Source: Sesamum alatum (taxonomy: Eukaryota > Streptophyta > Magnoliopsida > Lamiales > Pedaliaceae). Taken from it: 64,000 bases of DNA. The notes beneath the pieces were generated by a model. The model had not been told where the DNA came from. It worked only from the letters and a program-made list of their open reading frames with translations, and ran no database searches. Shown piece by piece: positions 51,101-61,647 of the stretch. Position numbers and translations under genes: made by a program. Position 1 is the first letter of the stretch; every line of letters starts with the position of its first letter. The stretch lies in assembly GCA_034509735.1 (NCBI GenBank), contig JACGWO010000003.1, positions 42,144,873 to 42,208,872 of the forward strand. The letters are read 5' to 3'.

Positions 51101-52120
51101 TCTACTAGAATCAATTCGAAAGGCATCATTTTCAGTGATAGCCCGAGAATTAAGAGAGCAGGGCTCTAAACCTGCAATTAGAGAACATGACTCTAAACTT
51201 ATAGCGACAGATTCAAATACTGCTTGCACAAGGCCATCACCAAACTCTGGTGAAAAGGCAAAAGTTGAGTTACAGGAAGTGCAAACTCCTGATAATTCAA
51301 GTCAACCCAGCGCCTCTGGGTAAAAGAGGAAGAGATTAGCCTTAGGCTGATGACGAACACTTCTAAGGTTAATACTAATGAATCTTTATCTTCTGTTTCT
51401 GCTTGGCAGGGCTATCAGAGATCATGGAAAAAACTTATTTCTCGAAGGAAAGTATAATAGGACCTGGATGCTCGAAGGGTCTAACCCAGAAGATGTACGA
51501 GAATGGTATGACTTTGGTGCTCTCGCTTCAGTTCATACTATGTCAACTGGATTTCCGGAAATCTCAAAACTTCCGGAATGGATCAGTGGGGCGGTTTATG
51601 ACGCATGGCAGAACAATCCCCACCTCAAACGAAGAGATACTTTGGAGCTTAAGTTCATTTCAATAGCTCCAGAAATTGCAGGAAAGGGGTCTCATCCAGC
51701 ATTTCAACAAAGTCAAGGCTGCCATAGGAGAAGCTCCCCTGGTATCTTCCCTCAGTGACGATAACATATCTACCAAAAGAGCATGGGGGTTCTGGGTCTG
51801 GCTTACTGAGATGGACAAAGTCAAGTATCCATTTAAGATATTTTCAAATAAATTAAACGGATCATTCCTGTTAAATTCCATGACAGGAAAAAACACTGAG
51901 TTTGCAGAGAGCTTATTCGAAAGGAATAGAATGCTCATATGGGAAAATAAGCTGCCTGCAACGGAGGCCACAAGGAAGAAAGCATGCAACATGATGCATG
52001 GCCCATGTCCCTCAAATAGAAGCCCAGTCCCCCCAGCCCATCACCTGGATGGCCTGGCCCAGATTACACCCACGGCCCACTGGTCTTGCCCGGCCCACTC
52101 AGCTGACCCGCCCCGATTTT
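51100..52120 (+). pseudogene. Unrecognised, broken coding remnant (retroelement candidate)
   Basis: Three partly overlapping frames look protein-like. 51135-51323 is Ser/Thr/Gln-rich. A frame at about 51378-51758 contains WMLEGSNPEDVREWYDF and ends about 380 bp later. The third, starting at 51676, contains STKRAWGFWVWLTEMDKVKY. The codon texture suggests a single older coding region with at least two frame breaks. I do not recognise the family; a retrotransposon gag-like or captured host segment are both possible. Immediately downstream lies an LTR-like stretch. Confidence 0.4.
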
Positions 52121-52831
52121 GTTGAATAAAAAGGGTTTCCCCTTTGTGTTTTGGAAACCCTAATTCTCTGTTGCATTCCCTTTTCTTCTTTCTCAAAATC
52201 GCCACCTCTCTCTCGCCTCTTGGTAGTCCGCCGCCTCGTCTCCGCCCCCTATGTTTTTCCTCACCACCGCCCCCTTCGACCTCTGTGGTTTCTCAATGGT
52301 TATTGCAACCCATCCCTATAAAATCCGATGGTGGATTCATGGATGTGGCTAAGTAATCAAGTGAAATACAATCCCCCTCTCTTTGTGAGATAGTCCTTTG
52401 TGCTAGCCTCCTTTTGTGGTTGTTGTGAACAAGCCTTAGTGGCCGCTGTGTGCGAGTCTTCGTGACGCTGTGTGCAAGACCTTTAGTGGCCTGCTTCGTG
52501 CGAGTTCTGTGTGAACCAGTCCTTTGTGGTGTGTTTCTGGGCCATGCAACTGTGTGGGTTGCTAGTGTTTGGGGTTGTGTGCTACCTACCTCGGATATGA
52601 AATCTGAGCCTATTTCTGGGGTTCTTCTCTCTCGATTTTTACTGTATTACTTCTCTTATATATTTGTGCTAATCTTTTTCCGAGTTCTTCAACATTCGTT
52701 TAGTTGCTATTTGTTATAGGTTTTGTCCATAATGTGTTCCCCTTTATATCTTGTAATTTCTCATCCCGCCTGTAATAGTAATATAGGTGTTTTTATTTTG
52801 GGTTCATCACTAGAGGGATTAAATCCCAACA
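52121..52831 (+). mobile_element. LTR-like segment, unclassified
   Basis: A 711-bp stretch beginning TGTTGAATAAAAAGGG and ending AAATCCCAACA has the TG...CA ends of an LTR, a C/T-rich leader-like part and a T-rich part with CTTATATATTTG. The flanking five bases (gattt and gtcag) do not match, and no primer-binding site or polypurine tract is evident, so solo LTR versus piece of a truncated element is undecided. Confidence 0.4.
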
Positions 52832-53974
52832 GTCAGAAAAGCAAAAGACACCAGCTGGCAAGCACATGACCAACAAGCCATAATAACCACAACTGGAAAG
52901 TTGAAGAGCCAAATTAGGTTGACGAACGCAGTGATGTCATCTAAAAACAAGGTTGGAGTCCAGATTTGAAGTCCACGGACCATTATAAATTGAGAGATAG
53001 GAAGCAAATAGAGATCATCAGAATTTTTTTCCAACTTTCAGAAAATAAATCGAGTCTTTAAATTTTCTAAGTGCTAGGCTTTTTCAATGTATGGGGATTT
53101 CCCCAAACAGTCAAGTCCTTTCATCTATGAGAGGCTAAGTAGTTATCTCTTCCGATAGAGAAATAAAATATCTGTGTAATATTCCGAGTATTTCTTCAAT
53201 AAATTCAAGGCTTCTGTTCAATTTGCTTTTCCAAAAATTATATTAAGTCTATTCTGGAATATTGTTCCGCCCTAAGGTAGGAAACGAAATAGGCTGTGTT
53301 GATTACTGCTGAAGGAGCCAAGTGCCTGCGAACCATCTGTTGCGGTAGTATTATTGGAGGAGATGCGTAAACCAAGGACTCGGAATACCCGGTAGCAAGG
53401 CGGTCAAAACAAGGTATGAATTTATGGAGGCTTAATTTTATTTCGGAAGCATGTTGGGCCTATATTGAGCATGATGATGGACTAGGAAGTTTTCATCAGA
53501 AGGGCAAAATGATCATTAATTGTAATACAGGACCAAAAGTGTCAACTTAGGGAAAGATACGGGACTACATGTATTACAACAAAAGATAAAGGACTAAAAT
53601 TGCGAACACCATAAACTTATAGGACCAAAAATATAATAACCCTATACTTACAGGACGAAAAGTGAAATTTAGCCTTAACAATATGTGTGAATGTTTTAAT
53701 AGCACAATACTTGATGTAAGGAAGAAGCCCATCACTAAACTGTTTGGAAGCATAAGAAACATGTTAATGTTGAGGATGTAAATGAATAGGAGATGCATAA
53801 AAATGGAGTGGTCCTACATGCCCAAATATCAAGAAATTACTTGCAAAAAAAATAAAAGAGGCTGGTGAGATGATTCCTATAAAGTCTGATGAGTGGCACG
53901 TCCAAATCATGGGTCCTTTTGATCAAATTCACAATTACATTGTAATTGTAGCATTCGATTATTTCTTAAATTCC
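52832..53974. other. Repeat-derived region with a Ty3/Gypsy integrase-like scrap
   Basis: Mostly unclassified. The block at 53490-53670 repeats the 'ggaccaaaagt' type of wording common in degraded plant repeats. At about 53860-53998 (plus) a frame reads DEWHVQIMGPF...YIVIVAFDYF, resembling the integrase core around the D-MGPF and DYF blocks of Ty3/Gypsy elements. No other part of a polyprotein is seen nearby. Confidence 0.4.
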
Positions 53975-53975
53975 A

Positions 53976-54508
53976 TGATCTTAAAACCTTCAAAAATCAG
54001 CTTACCTTCTAACTCCTTTAATTTTAAGTTTAAAATGTCTATTTTACTCTTAGTAAAATTTGCTTTCTAAAAAAAAAAAAATTTTTAAAATACTAAAATC
54101 ACTCTTTGTTGGAATTTTGTCTAATTCTAGTTTCACTTGTTTATCGAACTCTTTTTATTTTTATATTCTAAAGTATTTGGAGATTATTTTATTTTAGTTT
54201 CACCTATTTCTCAAACCATGCAAGTGAAAAATAAATTTATATATAAATTTATTTTTAATTTGATTTGACAAACAATTGAAACTAAAATAAAATGAGTTTC
54301 AAGTATTTTAAGATTATGAAAATAAAAAGAGCTTGATGAAAGAGTGAAGCTAGAATTAGACAGAGTTTCGACAAAGTTGATTTTGACATTTTAAAAATTC
54401 CTTAAATATTTTTTTTCATAAAACAATTTTTAGTAAGGATAAAATAGACTTTTTAAACTTAAAAAATAAAGTAGTTAGAAGATAGAGTGATTTTGAAAAT
54501 TTTAATAC
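53976..54508. mobile_element. Foldback element, near-complete hairpin of about 0.53 kb
   Basis: Two arms of about 260 bp meet at a perfect palindrome (AATAAATTTATA/TATAAATTTATT) centred at 54241-54242. Paired landmarks are TTTAAGTTTAAAATGTCTATTTTA on the left with the complement of the matching block at 54435-54462, and TGTCTAATTCTAGTTTCACT on the left with its partner at 54340-54365. No coding capacity and no loop to speak of. Target-site duplication not resolved. Confidence 0.8.
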
Positions 54509-55000
54509 TTTATGAATAATTGATTTGAGGTGAATACTTTAGAAATTATAACGGTATTTAACTCAAGAAAATATCTTGAAAATATATCATTTCCAAAGTA
54601 AAATATGAATATAAATAAATTTTAATAATTTGATGTGCTTTACTTTTCCAATTCTGCTTGCTGCCAAATTCGAAGTCAAAGTGAAACATCTCTGCAACAA
54701 TTCCACTCAGGATTTTCTTCTTGCCTATTATCCATTGAAGATTCTTGAGCAGCCTTTGTCAGAAAGAAAAAGTCTTTGAGGAAAACAACCTCGGTAAGAA
54801 CATTTCTTTCTGAACTCGCTGTCCGATGTTTATCTGCTAAAATCATCTTGTAGAAACCAAAAAATCATGTCTTTACGTGTATATATTTTTGTTTGTGTCT
54901 CTAACGGGAGCAAGAATTATAAGTGCATCGGATTTGATTGATTCTTGTGGTAAATAGATAGATAGAAAGAGGAGCAAGAATCGGAGGAAGGCCTGTATGA
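54509..55000. other. Upstream region of the small gene
   Basis: AT-rich flank, then a more mixed stretch from about 54650 that probably includes the promoter and 5' UTR of the 3-exon gene. Confidence 0.45.
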
Positions 55001-56763
55001 ATGAGAAATCCGCCCACCCTTCTCTCGCTGTCAATTGACTCTGCCCTCAACAACTTTTCTCATATATCTGATATCTCCTTTTTGCCTGAACATATTCTCC
55101 TCGAGCTCTTCGTGGTATGTATATTTATCCATCATCCCCCTCCTCACCCCCCCCATCCCCCCACACCCACACCCACACGCACAAAAAAAAAAAAAAAAAA
55201 AAAGAACAACCCCATTTCATCTTTATATGCTTACTGTATATATGTACCAAAGATGCGTTCTTGTGACATGGGTTCTCTTGATTTTACGATGTTTGGGGGG
55301 GGGGGGGGGGGGGGGCGTTCTCTTTTCTCGGTGTGTTTTGTGTGCTTTTGTTGGAGGGGTATAGATAACAGATCAGTATTTGAGGTTTGTTTTGACTTTT
55401 TGTTATTTGAAAAGCTGGGTTGGAATTGGATATTGTTAATTATCTTGAAATAGTGAACTACAGGAATTTCAGGGTAGTCCTGGAATCTCTTTCTTTTTGC
55501 GTTTTCCCTTACATTTTTGCTGTTTTTATCATTCTAAGAAGGAGGTTGCAGCCCTGCAGTTTGAAGAGTTTGGTTGTGCAAGAAAGCTCACGAGTTTGAG
55601 TGAACTAGAACATTGTGGTTTTGAGCTATGACGGCCTACATTTGTAATAGATATAAGTGTATTATAGATTAAACCGTCAGTGAATGACACCTCTGCAAAA
55701 TCTCGTATCCAATGGTCTGTATGGGAGTTAAAAGTGTGTCTAAGATATGTGACTCTGTGTGTGTGTGTGTGTGTGTGTATGTATAACTGTAGTATACACT
55801 AAACCTCGCCAGAAAAATATGGTATCTGGTGGTCGCTATGGATTTAATCACAATGAAATCTTGTTGACTTCATATTTACCAGTGATCGGATTTTATGTTT
55901 TGTTTTCGTTGATTGGCTAGGAGTGCTCTGTTGGTTTTCTTGTTTTACTTTATTATCGTCTAGATCGTGTTGCTCAGGGAGATTGTGGTGGGGGTATCAC
56001 AGTCCTCTATTGTTACTTTTTTGAAGTGGACCATGGTCTAGAATTGTAACGTTAGGAGCCAATGAGGCCTAGTTCTAAGTTCATAGGTTCGAGCCCCACC
56101 GACGTGTGAGATGTTATTCTTGTTTAATAGTAGGTGTCGTTCTACTTTCTTAGTAGTTGTTAATTATATTGATGATTAGCATATGACTGTTATAGTTGTC
56201 GGCAGTTGTAGATATAGATATTTGATATGATTGTAATCCATGGTCTAGAATTGTAACGCAAGGAAAATATTGGACGCTGTCATTGGATAATCATGATGCT
56301 TCTTGGAAACTGAAGTTCGTTTTGTTTTCTCTGTTTTGTGGTTTCTACATTTTTTGATCTTCGTTGATGAATCACTCCTTGAATTGGTCGTTTCCTTGTC
56401 CTCTGTTGATGAGAAGATTAGATCACCTTTCTTTCATCAAGCAGACCATCAGGATCCTGCTATATATATTCTTAACCTTGCCTTGCTTGCAAATTATTAC
56501 GTCAAACGTTCCTGTGCGTTTGCTTTTGGGACTTTCAGAGGACGTTAAAAGCTGGGAAACTGAACGAGAAGATTCTCAGGATGTTTGTGGCAACCGGCAA
56601 AGAAGAAATCCTTTCCGTCATTGAGGCCCTCAACATCCAACACATTATGCTTCCTGTTCTGCCCACTCGTAAGTTATTTTCTCACCGACTGCACTACTTG
56701 AGTACGATTCTGGTCTCTTTTGTGACTTCTGAATTCTTTTCAGGATGCTCGGAAAAATTTTAA
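55001..56763 (+). CDS. Small conserved plant protein, 87 aa, three exons
   Basis: Exons 55001-55114 (38 codons), 56539-56668 and 56744-56763. The donors GTATGT and GTAAGT and the acceptors TTTCAG and TTTTCAG are good, and phases are consistent. The product begins MRNPPTLLSLSIDSALNNFS, continues HISDISFLPEHILLELFV, then RTLKAGKLNEKILRMFV, ATGKEEILSVIEALNIQHI, and ends CSEKF. It has no signal peptide, membrane segment or known catalytic motif. The 'SHISD-SFLP-HILLELF' style resembles short plant proteins related to F-box/LRR-type N-terminal regions, but I cannot name the family with certainty. The 1.4-kb first intron carries a SINE and long poly-C, poly-A and poly-G runs. It is missed by simple frame scans because its exons are short. 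Confidence 0.7.
55141..55315. repeat. Homopolymer cluster: C-rich, poly-A and a 21-base G run
   Basis: In intron 1 of the small gene: a C-rich (CCCCCA)n-like stretch, about 22 A residues (55183-55204) and an uninterrupted run of 21 G (55295-55315), which could form a G-quadruplex. Confidence 0.9.
55757..55778. repeat. (GT)n microsatellite
   Basis: About eleven GT units in intron 1 of the small gene. Confidence 0.9.
56031..56258 (+). mobile_element. SINE with perfect 21-bp target-site duplication
   Basis: The 21 bases at 56031-56051 (ccatggtctag...) recur exactly at 56238-56258. Between them lies a 186-bp body with a Pol III B box (GGTTCGAGCCC at 56086-56096) about 35 bases from the 5' end and an upstream GAGGCCTAG region that could be a degenerate A box. 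The 3' part has a T/A-rich tail without a long poly-A. It sits in intron 1 of the 87-aa gene in the sense direction. The perfect duplication implies a young insertion. Confidence 0.85.
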
Positions 56764-59079
56764 AGCCTTTTTACATAGTTTGAGACATGTTGCTCTATAT
56801 GATATTAAACTGTCTCAGGAGGACAAAGTTGCTCTTGCTCTTTGATTTCGCTCGTTAGAATCCTGAAATAATGTCTGAGATAAGCACTAACGATGACGAA
56901 GTGGAGATTGTGAAAGCTGCCCCCCAGTGTTTTCCCGCTTCCACTTAATAGTTGTAAACGATCCTGACCTCGAAGAGGATCTAAAAATTCCAGAAGGATA
57001 TGACCTTAATGTGTACAAAATGTAATCAGATATAGATTGCCTCGTGGGCTCGTCAATGAATGTTGTTTCTTTCTCCGGCTGCTTTTTCCTGTCCACCTTC
57101 ATGGAAAAGGTACACGATCTCTATCTATGATGACTGCACCCCGGCTGATGATAGCAACCGAGATTTAATTGACACAGCTTTCCAAGTGGGGTGGAATGTG
57201 GTTTCTCGTGCGAACATTGCTTAGTTCGGCCAACTATGATACTCCTACACAGGCCCTCAAGCCCGAGACAAGGAACACTAGGTACGTTGATGCTGTTCTT
57301 ACAGTACCGTCACGGTAATTAGCATAAGTTGCAAGAAGGAGTTGCTGAGACCGGCATATAGCTGCTGTCTTTTATGTCGGGGAAAGAATGAAAGCTGAGG
57401 TGAGAAACGGTGGAAGACATGAAATGAGACGAGTGTCGAGGTTGTCTGGTATGCTGCTATGGTGGGGATTGCATCGATCTTTAGAAACGAGCACGAAACA
57501 AGTAGAAAAGCCTGGAATCATTCGGGAGGTGATAATAGGTTCTTTCTTTTTCATGCACTGTCTTATTTTCTGTATCAATCTGGGATTTCTACGTTGTAAA
57601 TAGCTCACATTTTGGAAGTATCCCTTTGTTCTCTTCTTCATTATGCAATACATATGTATCCGTTATCGATCACCAGAAACCTGTAATTCTTGCCATACCG
57701 GTTTTCTCTTTTATCGATTCATCGTCTTATTCGACAATACACTGTCTTCGCCTCTTTACTTTATTTTTTACAAGAATCTAATAAACTGCACTCAATCAAG
57801 ACTAGATCGAACGTTCGTTCAACTGATATGGTTTAGTTTAGTATGATTTGGTGCAGATTGGATTTTCTGTTATAAATCATATTCCATTCCCTATTCCATT
57901 TAACATAAACGTCACGTGTATAAAATCTTTTCCTATACATGATGTCATCTTTATATATGTTGTGTACATATATATTGAATGGAGTAGAACATCAAGTACG
58001 ATTTGCAATAGAAAAACCAATTGTACTATCAGTATATTATGAATACCATTCAACAACTGTAGTAATTATTGGTCCTTTTTTAACTGAGGAGGGACGTAGG
58101 ATTTGGTATAAACAGAGGCAGTGAAGCACAAAACATGGAGTCTTTCTGGCAACAAAAATCCATTTTAGTACATCCAACAGAATGAACAATCAGTCTTCAA
58201 GTATTACAGGAAGAAGGGGACAAAAGTACCTAGGTATAACAGTCATTTAATAGTAATATGGACCATATATACCAAGGTAGTTTGAAATGACTGAAAAATC
58301 CCTAGTGTAATTTTTACATCATAAATGGTCTTGGATTTGGGATGTTTAGTTCACATTAAATCATATCAAGTTTAAATGACAGGTGTAACTTTTGCTACCC
58401 TCATCCAAGAGCTATAATCATAACTTTTTTTATATTGTTTTTACCAAACTTGTGGTTGCAGGACACGTCGTAGATTTGAATATCTACGAGGGTACATTAC
58501 TGCAGGCTCCCTGAAGTTAATCATAATTACAGCTACTCCTTCGTTGTTTGAAAAATTATAGATACTCCCCCTAAAATTAATGGTCATCTAACAAACACCA
58601 CCTCATGACAGCCCATTGTAGTGCAATATTTGTTTGACGATTGCTAATTTTAGAAGAGTATTTGTAATTATAACAAAAATTTTAGAGAGCCCGTCGTAAT
58701 TTGCCTATCTAAAAAGGTAAAAAGAAAAGGAAGCAACAGTTTCTACTTAGAAATGCCAAAAAAATTAGCTCTTGGAGTCATCAAGGATTAGTATTTAAGT
58801 ATGCAGTGACCAATATATTTTCAGTTCAAATTCCTCACGGCTTCTATTTCTGCCAACCAATATCCAGACGATGTATGTGCATGCCAAGTTAACGTTCAAA
58901 CCGATGTTGCAAATTACTAAGCAAAGAAATATTCAGATAAGAATATCCGAAAGAATTCTCTCTTCGATTTTAATGAGGAGGACTGAGGCCTATAAATTAC
59001 TACCTGCATTGCTCGTTCGCAAGAAAAAAGATTCTTCATTTTTGCTAGTTTTCGATAAATACTAAGCATTTCCGGTCTC
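56764..59079. other. Region between the small gene and the receptor kinase
   Basis: Begins with the 3' flank of the small gene. At 56880-57300 there are short coding-like stretches (for example a frame with DDCTPADDSNRDLIDTAF near 57130) interrupted by stops in every frame, perhaps a decayed gene fragment. At 58491-58705 is a small inverted-repeat element. The rest is AT-rich and featureless until the kinase promoter. Confidence 0.45.
58491..58705. mobile_element. Small MITE-like element, arms of about 50 bp
   Basis: The left end (ATTACTGCAGGCTCCCTGAAG...ATAATTACAGCTACTCC) pairs with the complement of the right end (ATTACGACGGGCTCTCTAAAA...ATAATTACAAATACTC). Similar blocks occur near 33.79, 34.33 and 43.26 kb, so this looks like a dispersed family. 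Confidence 0.55.
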
Positions 59080-59207
59080 ATGCGAATTCGAATTCCTGCA
59101 GCAGAATGGAAGTCTGTGTTGCTTCCCTTGTTCTTCTTCATCACTCTTCTTGGTGTTGATGCTTCTTTCCCACCATCACCAGGAGATCCAGGTTCTTGAT
59201 CAGATCA

Positions 59208-59286
<79 letters not shown>

Positions 59287-61647
59287 CTTCTTGATCAGAT
59301 GAAGTGCACTTCTCAGCTTGCAGGTTGAATTTCAGCACATTCCCTTACAAACCAATAGGTGGATGCACTGATGTGAAGGAAAGTCTCAAGGACTGGAGTG
59401 GCTTCCCAAAATCAAGTTGCTGCCAGAATGCCCTCCTCGTTTTCTCCCACGCCTTAGCCGTTCAGGCATACAATGATCCTGCAGGGAATATATTCATCAG
59501 TCAAGAACGGTGGAGTAACTGCAGTGGACCTTTTCCTCACCAGCAGAATGTGTCGGTTCAGACCTGTGGCTTTGATGATTTCTTCTATGGTAGTAGCAAA
59601 TGCTCGACCCTTCATCTCTCAGACATCAATCATTACGTTGGTCGCCAGTGCTCTCATTTTGGTTCTCCTTCGTTTGATGATGCCTGTGGAAGCTGCACTG
59701 ATGCAATATCAACAGCATTGGATAATTTGATGAAGGATCGGAAAATTGATGGAAGTGATCCTACTGAGAAAGCTGTCTGTCTGGTTAGTCTTATAGTCTT
59801 GGTGATAGCTGGGAGAATCAATCGGACCTCTCCGACTGATGATCTCGACAGATGCTTGCCTGCTTTGGCTGTTCCAGGTGAGATCACCATCTTGCTCCGT
59901 TCTTGCCCTTTTCGATCAACCAGCAGTGTTCTGCTTCTCACTGCATACAGACAAGAAAATGTGCTTTACATGGGTAACTACTGATCTGACTTTCATCTAT
60001 ATTTTGCAGAACCAGTGAACTACATCAGACTGAAAAGTAAGTAAAATTTCAACTCTACATCTACCTCAATGATATTTTAACAAAAAACAGAACACTTACC
60101 TGAAACACTGATTTTATCAGAAAGTGTGGCTGAAGCTCTGCTGGCAGTGTTTCTGGTGATGATCGGGTTAACTGCGGTCATCACTCTGATCAAATACATA
60201 ACAAAGAAGCAAGTGAAGAAACCTGTTATGAGCAAAGATATCTCAGCCACATGCTCAGGGCTCTACCGGTTCTCCAAAGCAGAGATTGAGAATGCAATCA
60301 ACTATGGGAACGAAAAGAAGTGCTTGGGAAGAGGCAGTGCCGGGCAGGTCTACAAGGGCATGCTACCGAGCGGACAACTAGTGGCGATCAAGCAGATATA
60401 CAAGAGTAACACATCTGATTCGTTCACTAGAGAGATCGACGGTCTCTCGAGAGTCAGACACCCAAATCTTGTGTGCCTTTTTGGTTACTGCATGGAAGAT
60501 GGGGAGCAGTATCTAGTCTATGAATTCTGTTCCAATGGAAATCTGGCACAGCAACTTCTGAGTATGTCTCTATTTGGCATTTTGATAGATGTCTGTGTCT
60601 TTGGGCACTGACTCATGATCAGTTTTGTCTGTCCATGTACAGGGAAGGATACTGTCCTAACATGGGATCTGAGGGTCAAGATCCTGAGGGACTGTGCATT
60701 TGCTCTCAAGTATCTGCATACTCACATTGATGGCTGCATTGTTCACAGAGATATTAAGGCAACTCAGCTCTTCATACTGTCATGGGATAATTCTTTAATT
60801 CAAAAAATTGCACTGACACTTCTTGACACTATTCTATGATTCTTGCCCTTGCAGCTGACAAACATTCTTCTGACTCATACTATGGAACCAAAGCTGTCTG
60901 ATTTTGGATTGGCAAAGATGTTGGGGATGGAAGAGAGCAAAGTATATACAGATGTTCGGGGAACGATAGGTTATATGGATCCTGAATACATGAGCAATGC
61001 CAAATTGACATGTGCTAGTGACATCTATAGTTTTGGCATTGTCACTTTGCAGCTTTTATCTGGGCAGAGAGTGATAGAACTCGACCTGGATGCAAGGGAT
61101 CAGCTTACAAGAAAGGTCCTTTTATCCTTGCATCGACACACATCTAGTTGCATATCTGTGTGCACACACACACACACACACGCACAGAATACCTAGTTGC
61201 AGACTTGTGCACACACACGCACACAAACAACAACGAGAACAAAACATATGTATACTTGGAAAAGGTATTGAATCTTGACAATGTTGCAGGCAAAGGATGT
61301 GAACATGGGAAAACGACCGCTGACAGATTTCCAAGACCCCAGGATGAAAAATGTTATCAGTGTAGATTTTGAGTCCATATTGCAAATAGCAGTACTATGT
61401 GTAGCCAGTTCAAGCACAGGTCGGCCCACGATAGATTTGGTCTACGAAGAGCTGGAGAAGGCTTGGGAAAACACAGAGCGTGAGGTTAGTTCAGTTCTCA
61501 AGTTCAATATATTTGCATACACATATAATGTTAGTCACAATGCAATTTAACTAACAACATGGTTTGGTTCACTTGCAGAAAGCAAAGAAAGAGCAGAGCT
61601 TATTACCACCAACACCCTCAAAATCAAAACTTATTCATGTGTTATAA
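59080..61647 (+). CDS. Receptor-like kinase with Cys-rich (SPARK-like) ectodomain, complete
   Basis: Single-pass plasma-membrane receptor kinase of unknown ligand. Exons 59080-59191, 59317-59877, 60010-60036, 60121-60561, 60643-60758, 60855-61115, 61290-61484, 61579-61647; 593 aa. A signal peptide (LLPLFFFITLLGV) follows the start. The ectodomain (about 38-230) has a CCxNAL motif and many Cys, like SPARK-type ectodomains. A transmembrane helix spans about 237-257. The kinase is intact: GRGSAG (303-308), VAIK (K324), HRDIK (D417), DFG (D435), GTIGYMDPEY and SDIYSFG. The start is chosen because it alone keeps the signal peptide in frame; a second ATG at 59106 is in another frame that soon stops. 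The intron after HRDIK begins GC, not GT (see findings). The SPARK assignment is by resemblance. Confidence 0.88.
59211..59283. repeat. (TC)n(AC)n compound microsatellite
   Basis: About 22 TC units running into about 15 AC units within intron 1 of the receptor kinase, the same compound type as at 3312-3389. Confidence 0.95.
60759..60854 (+). other. GC-AG intron of the receptor kinase
   Basis: The exon ending ...GATATTAAG is followed by GCAACT; the next exon begins after CTTGCAG with CTGACAAAC, restoring HRDIK-LTNILL. No GT donor nearby keeps the kinase frame. The intron is 96 bp, a multiple of three, but retention would add 26 residues and then a TGA stop. Confidence 0.8.
61161..61185. repeat. 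(CA)n microsatellite
   Basis: CA tract within intron 6 of the receptor kinase, with a second shorter one near 61209. Confidence 0.9.

Noticed and set aside
55001..55453. 150-codon open frame read straight through
   Set aside because: Only the first 38 codons are an exon; the rest is intron with poly-C, poly-A and poly-G runs.
56880..57300. Coding-like stretch with DDCTPADDSNRDLIDTAF
   Set aside because: Stops interrupt every frame within short distances and I cannot match it to a family; at most a decayed fragment, so not given its own gene entry.
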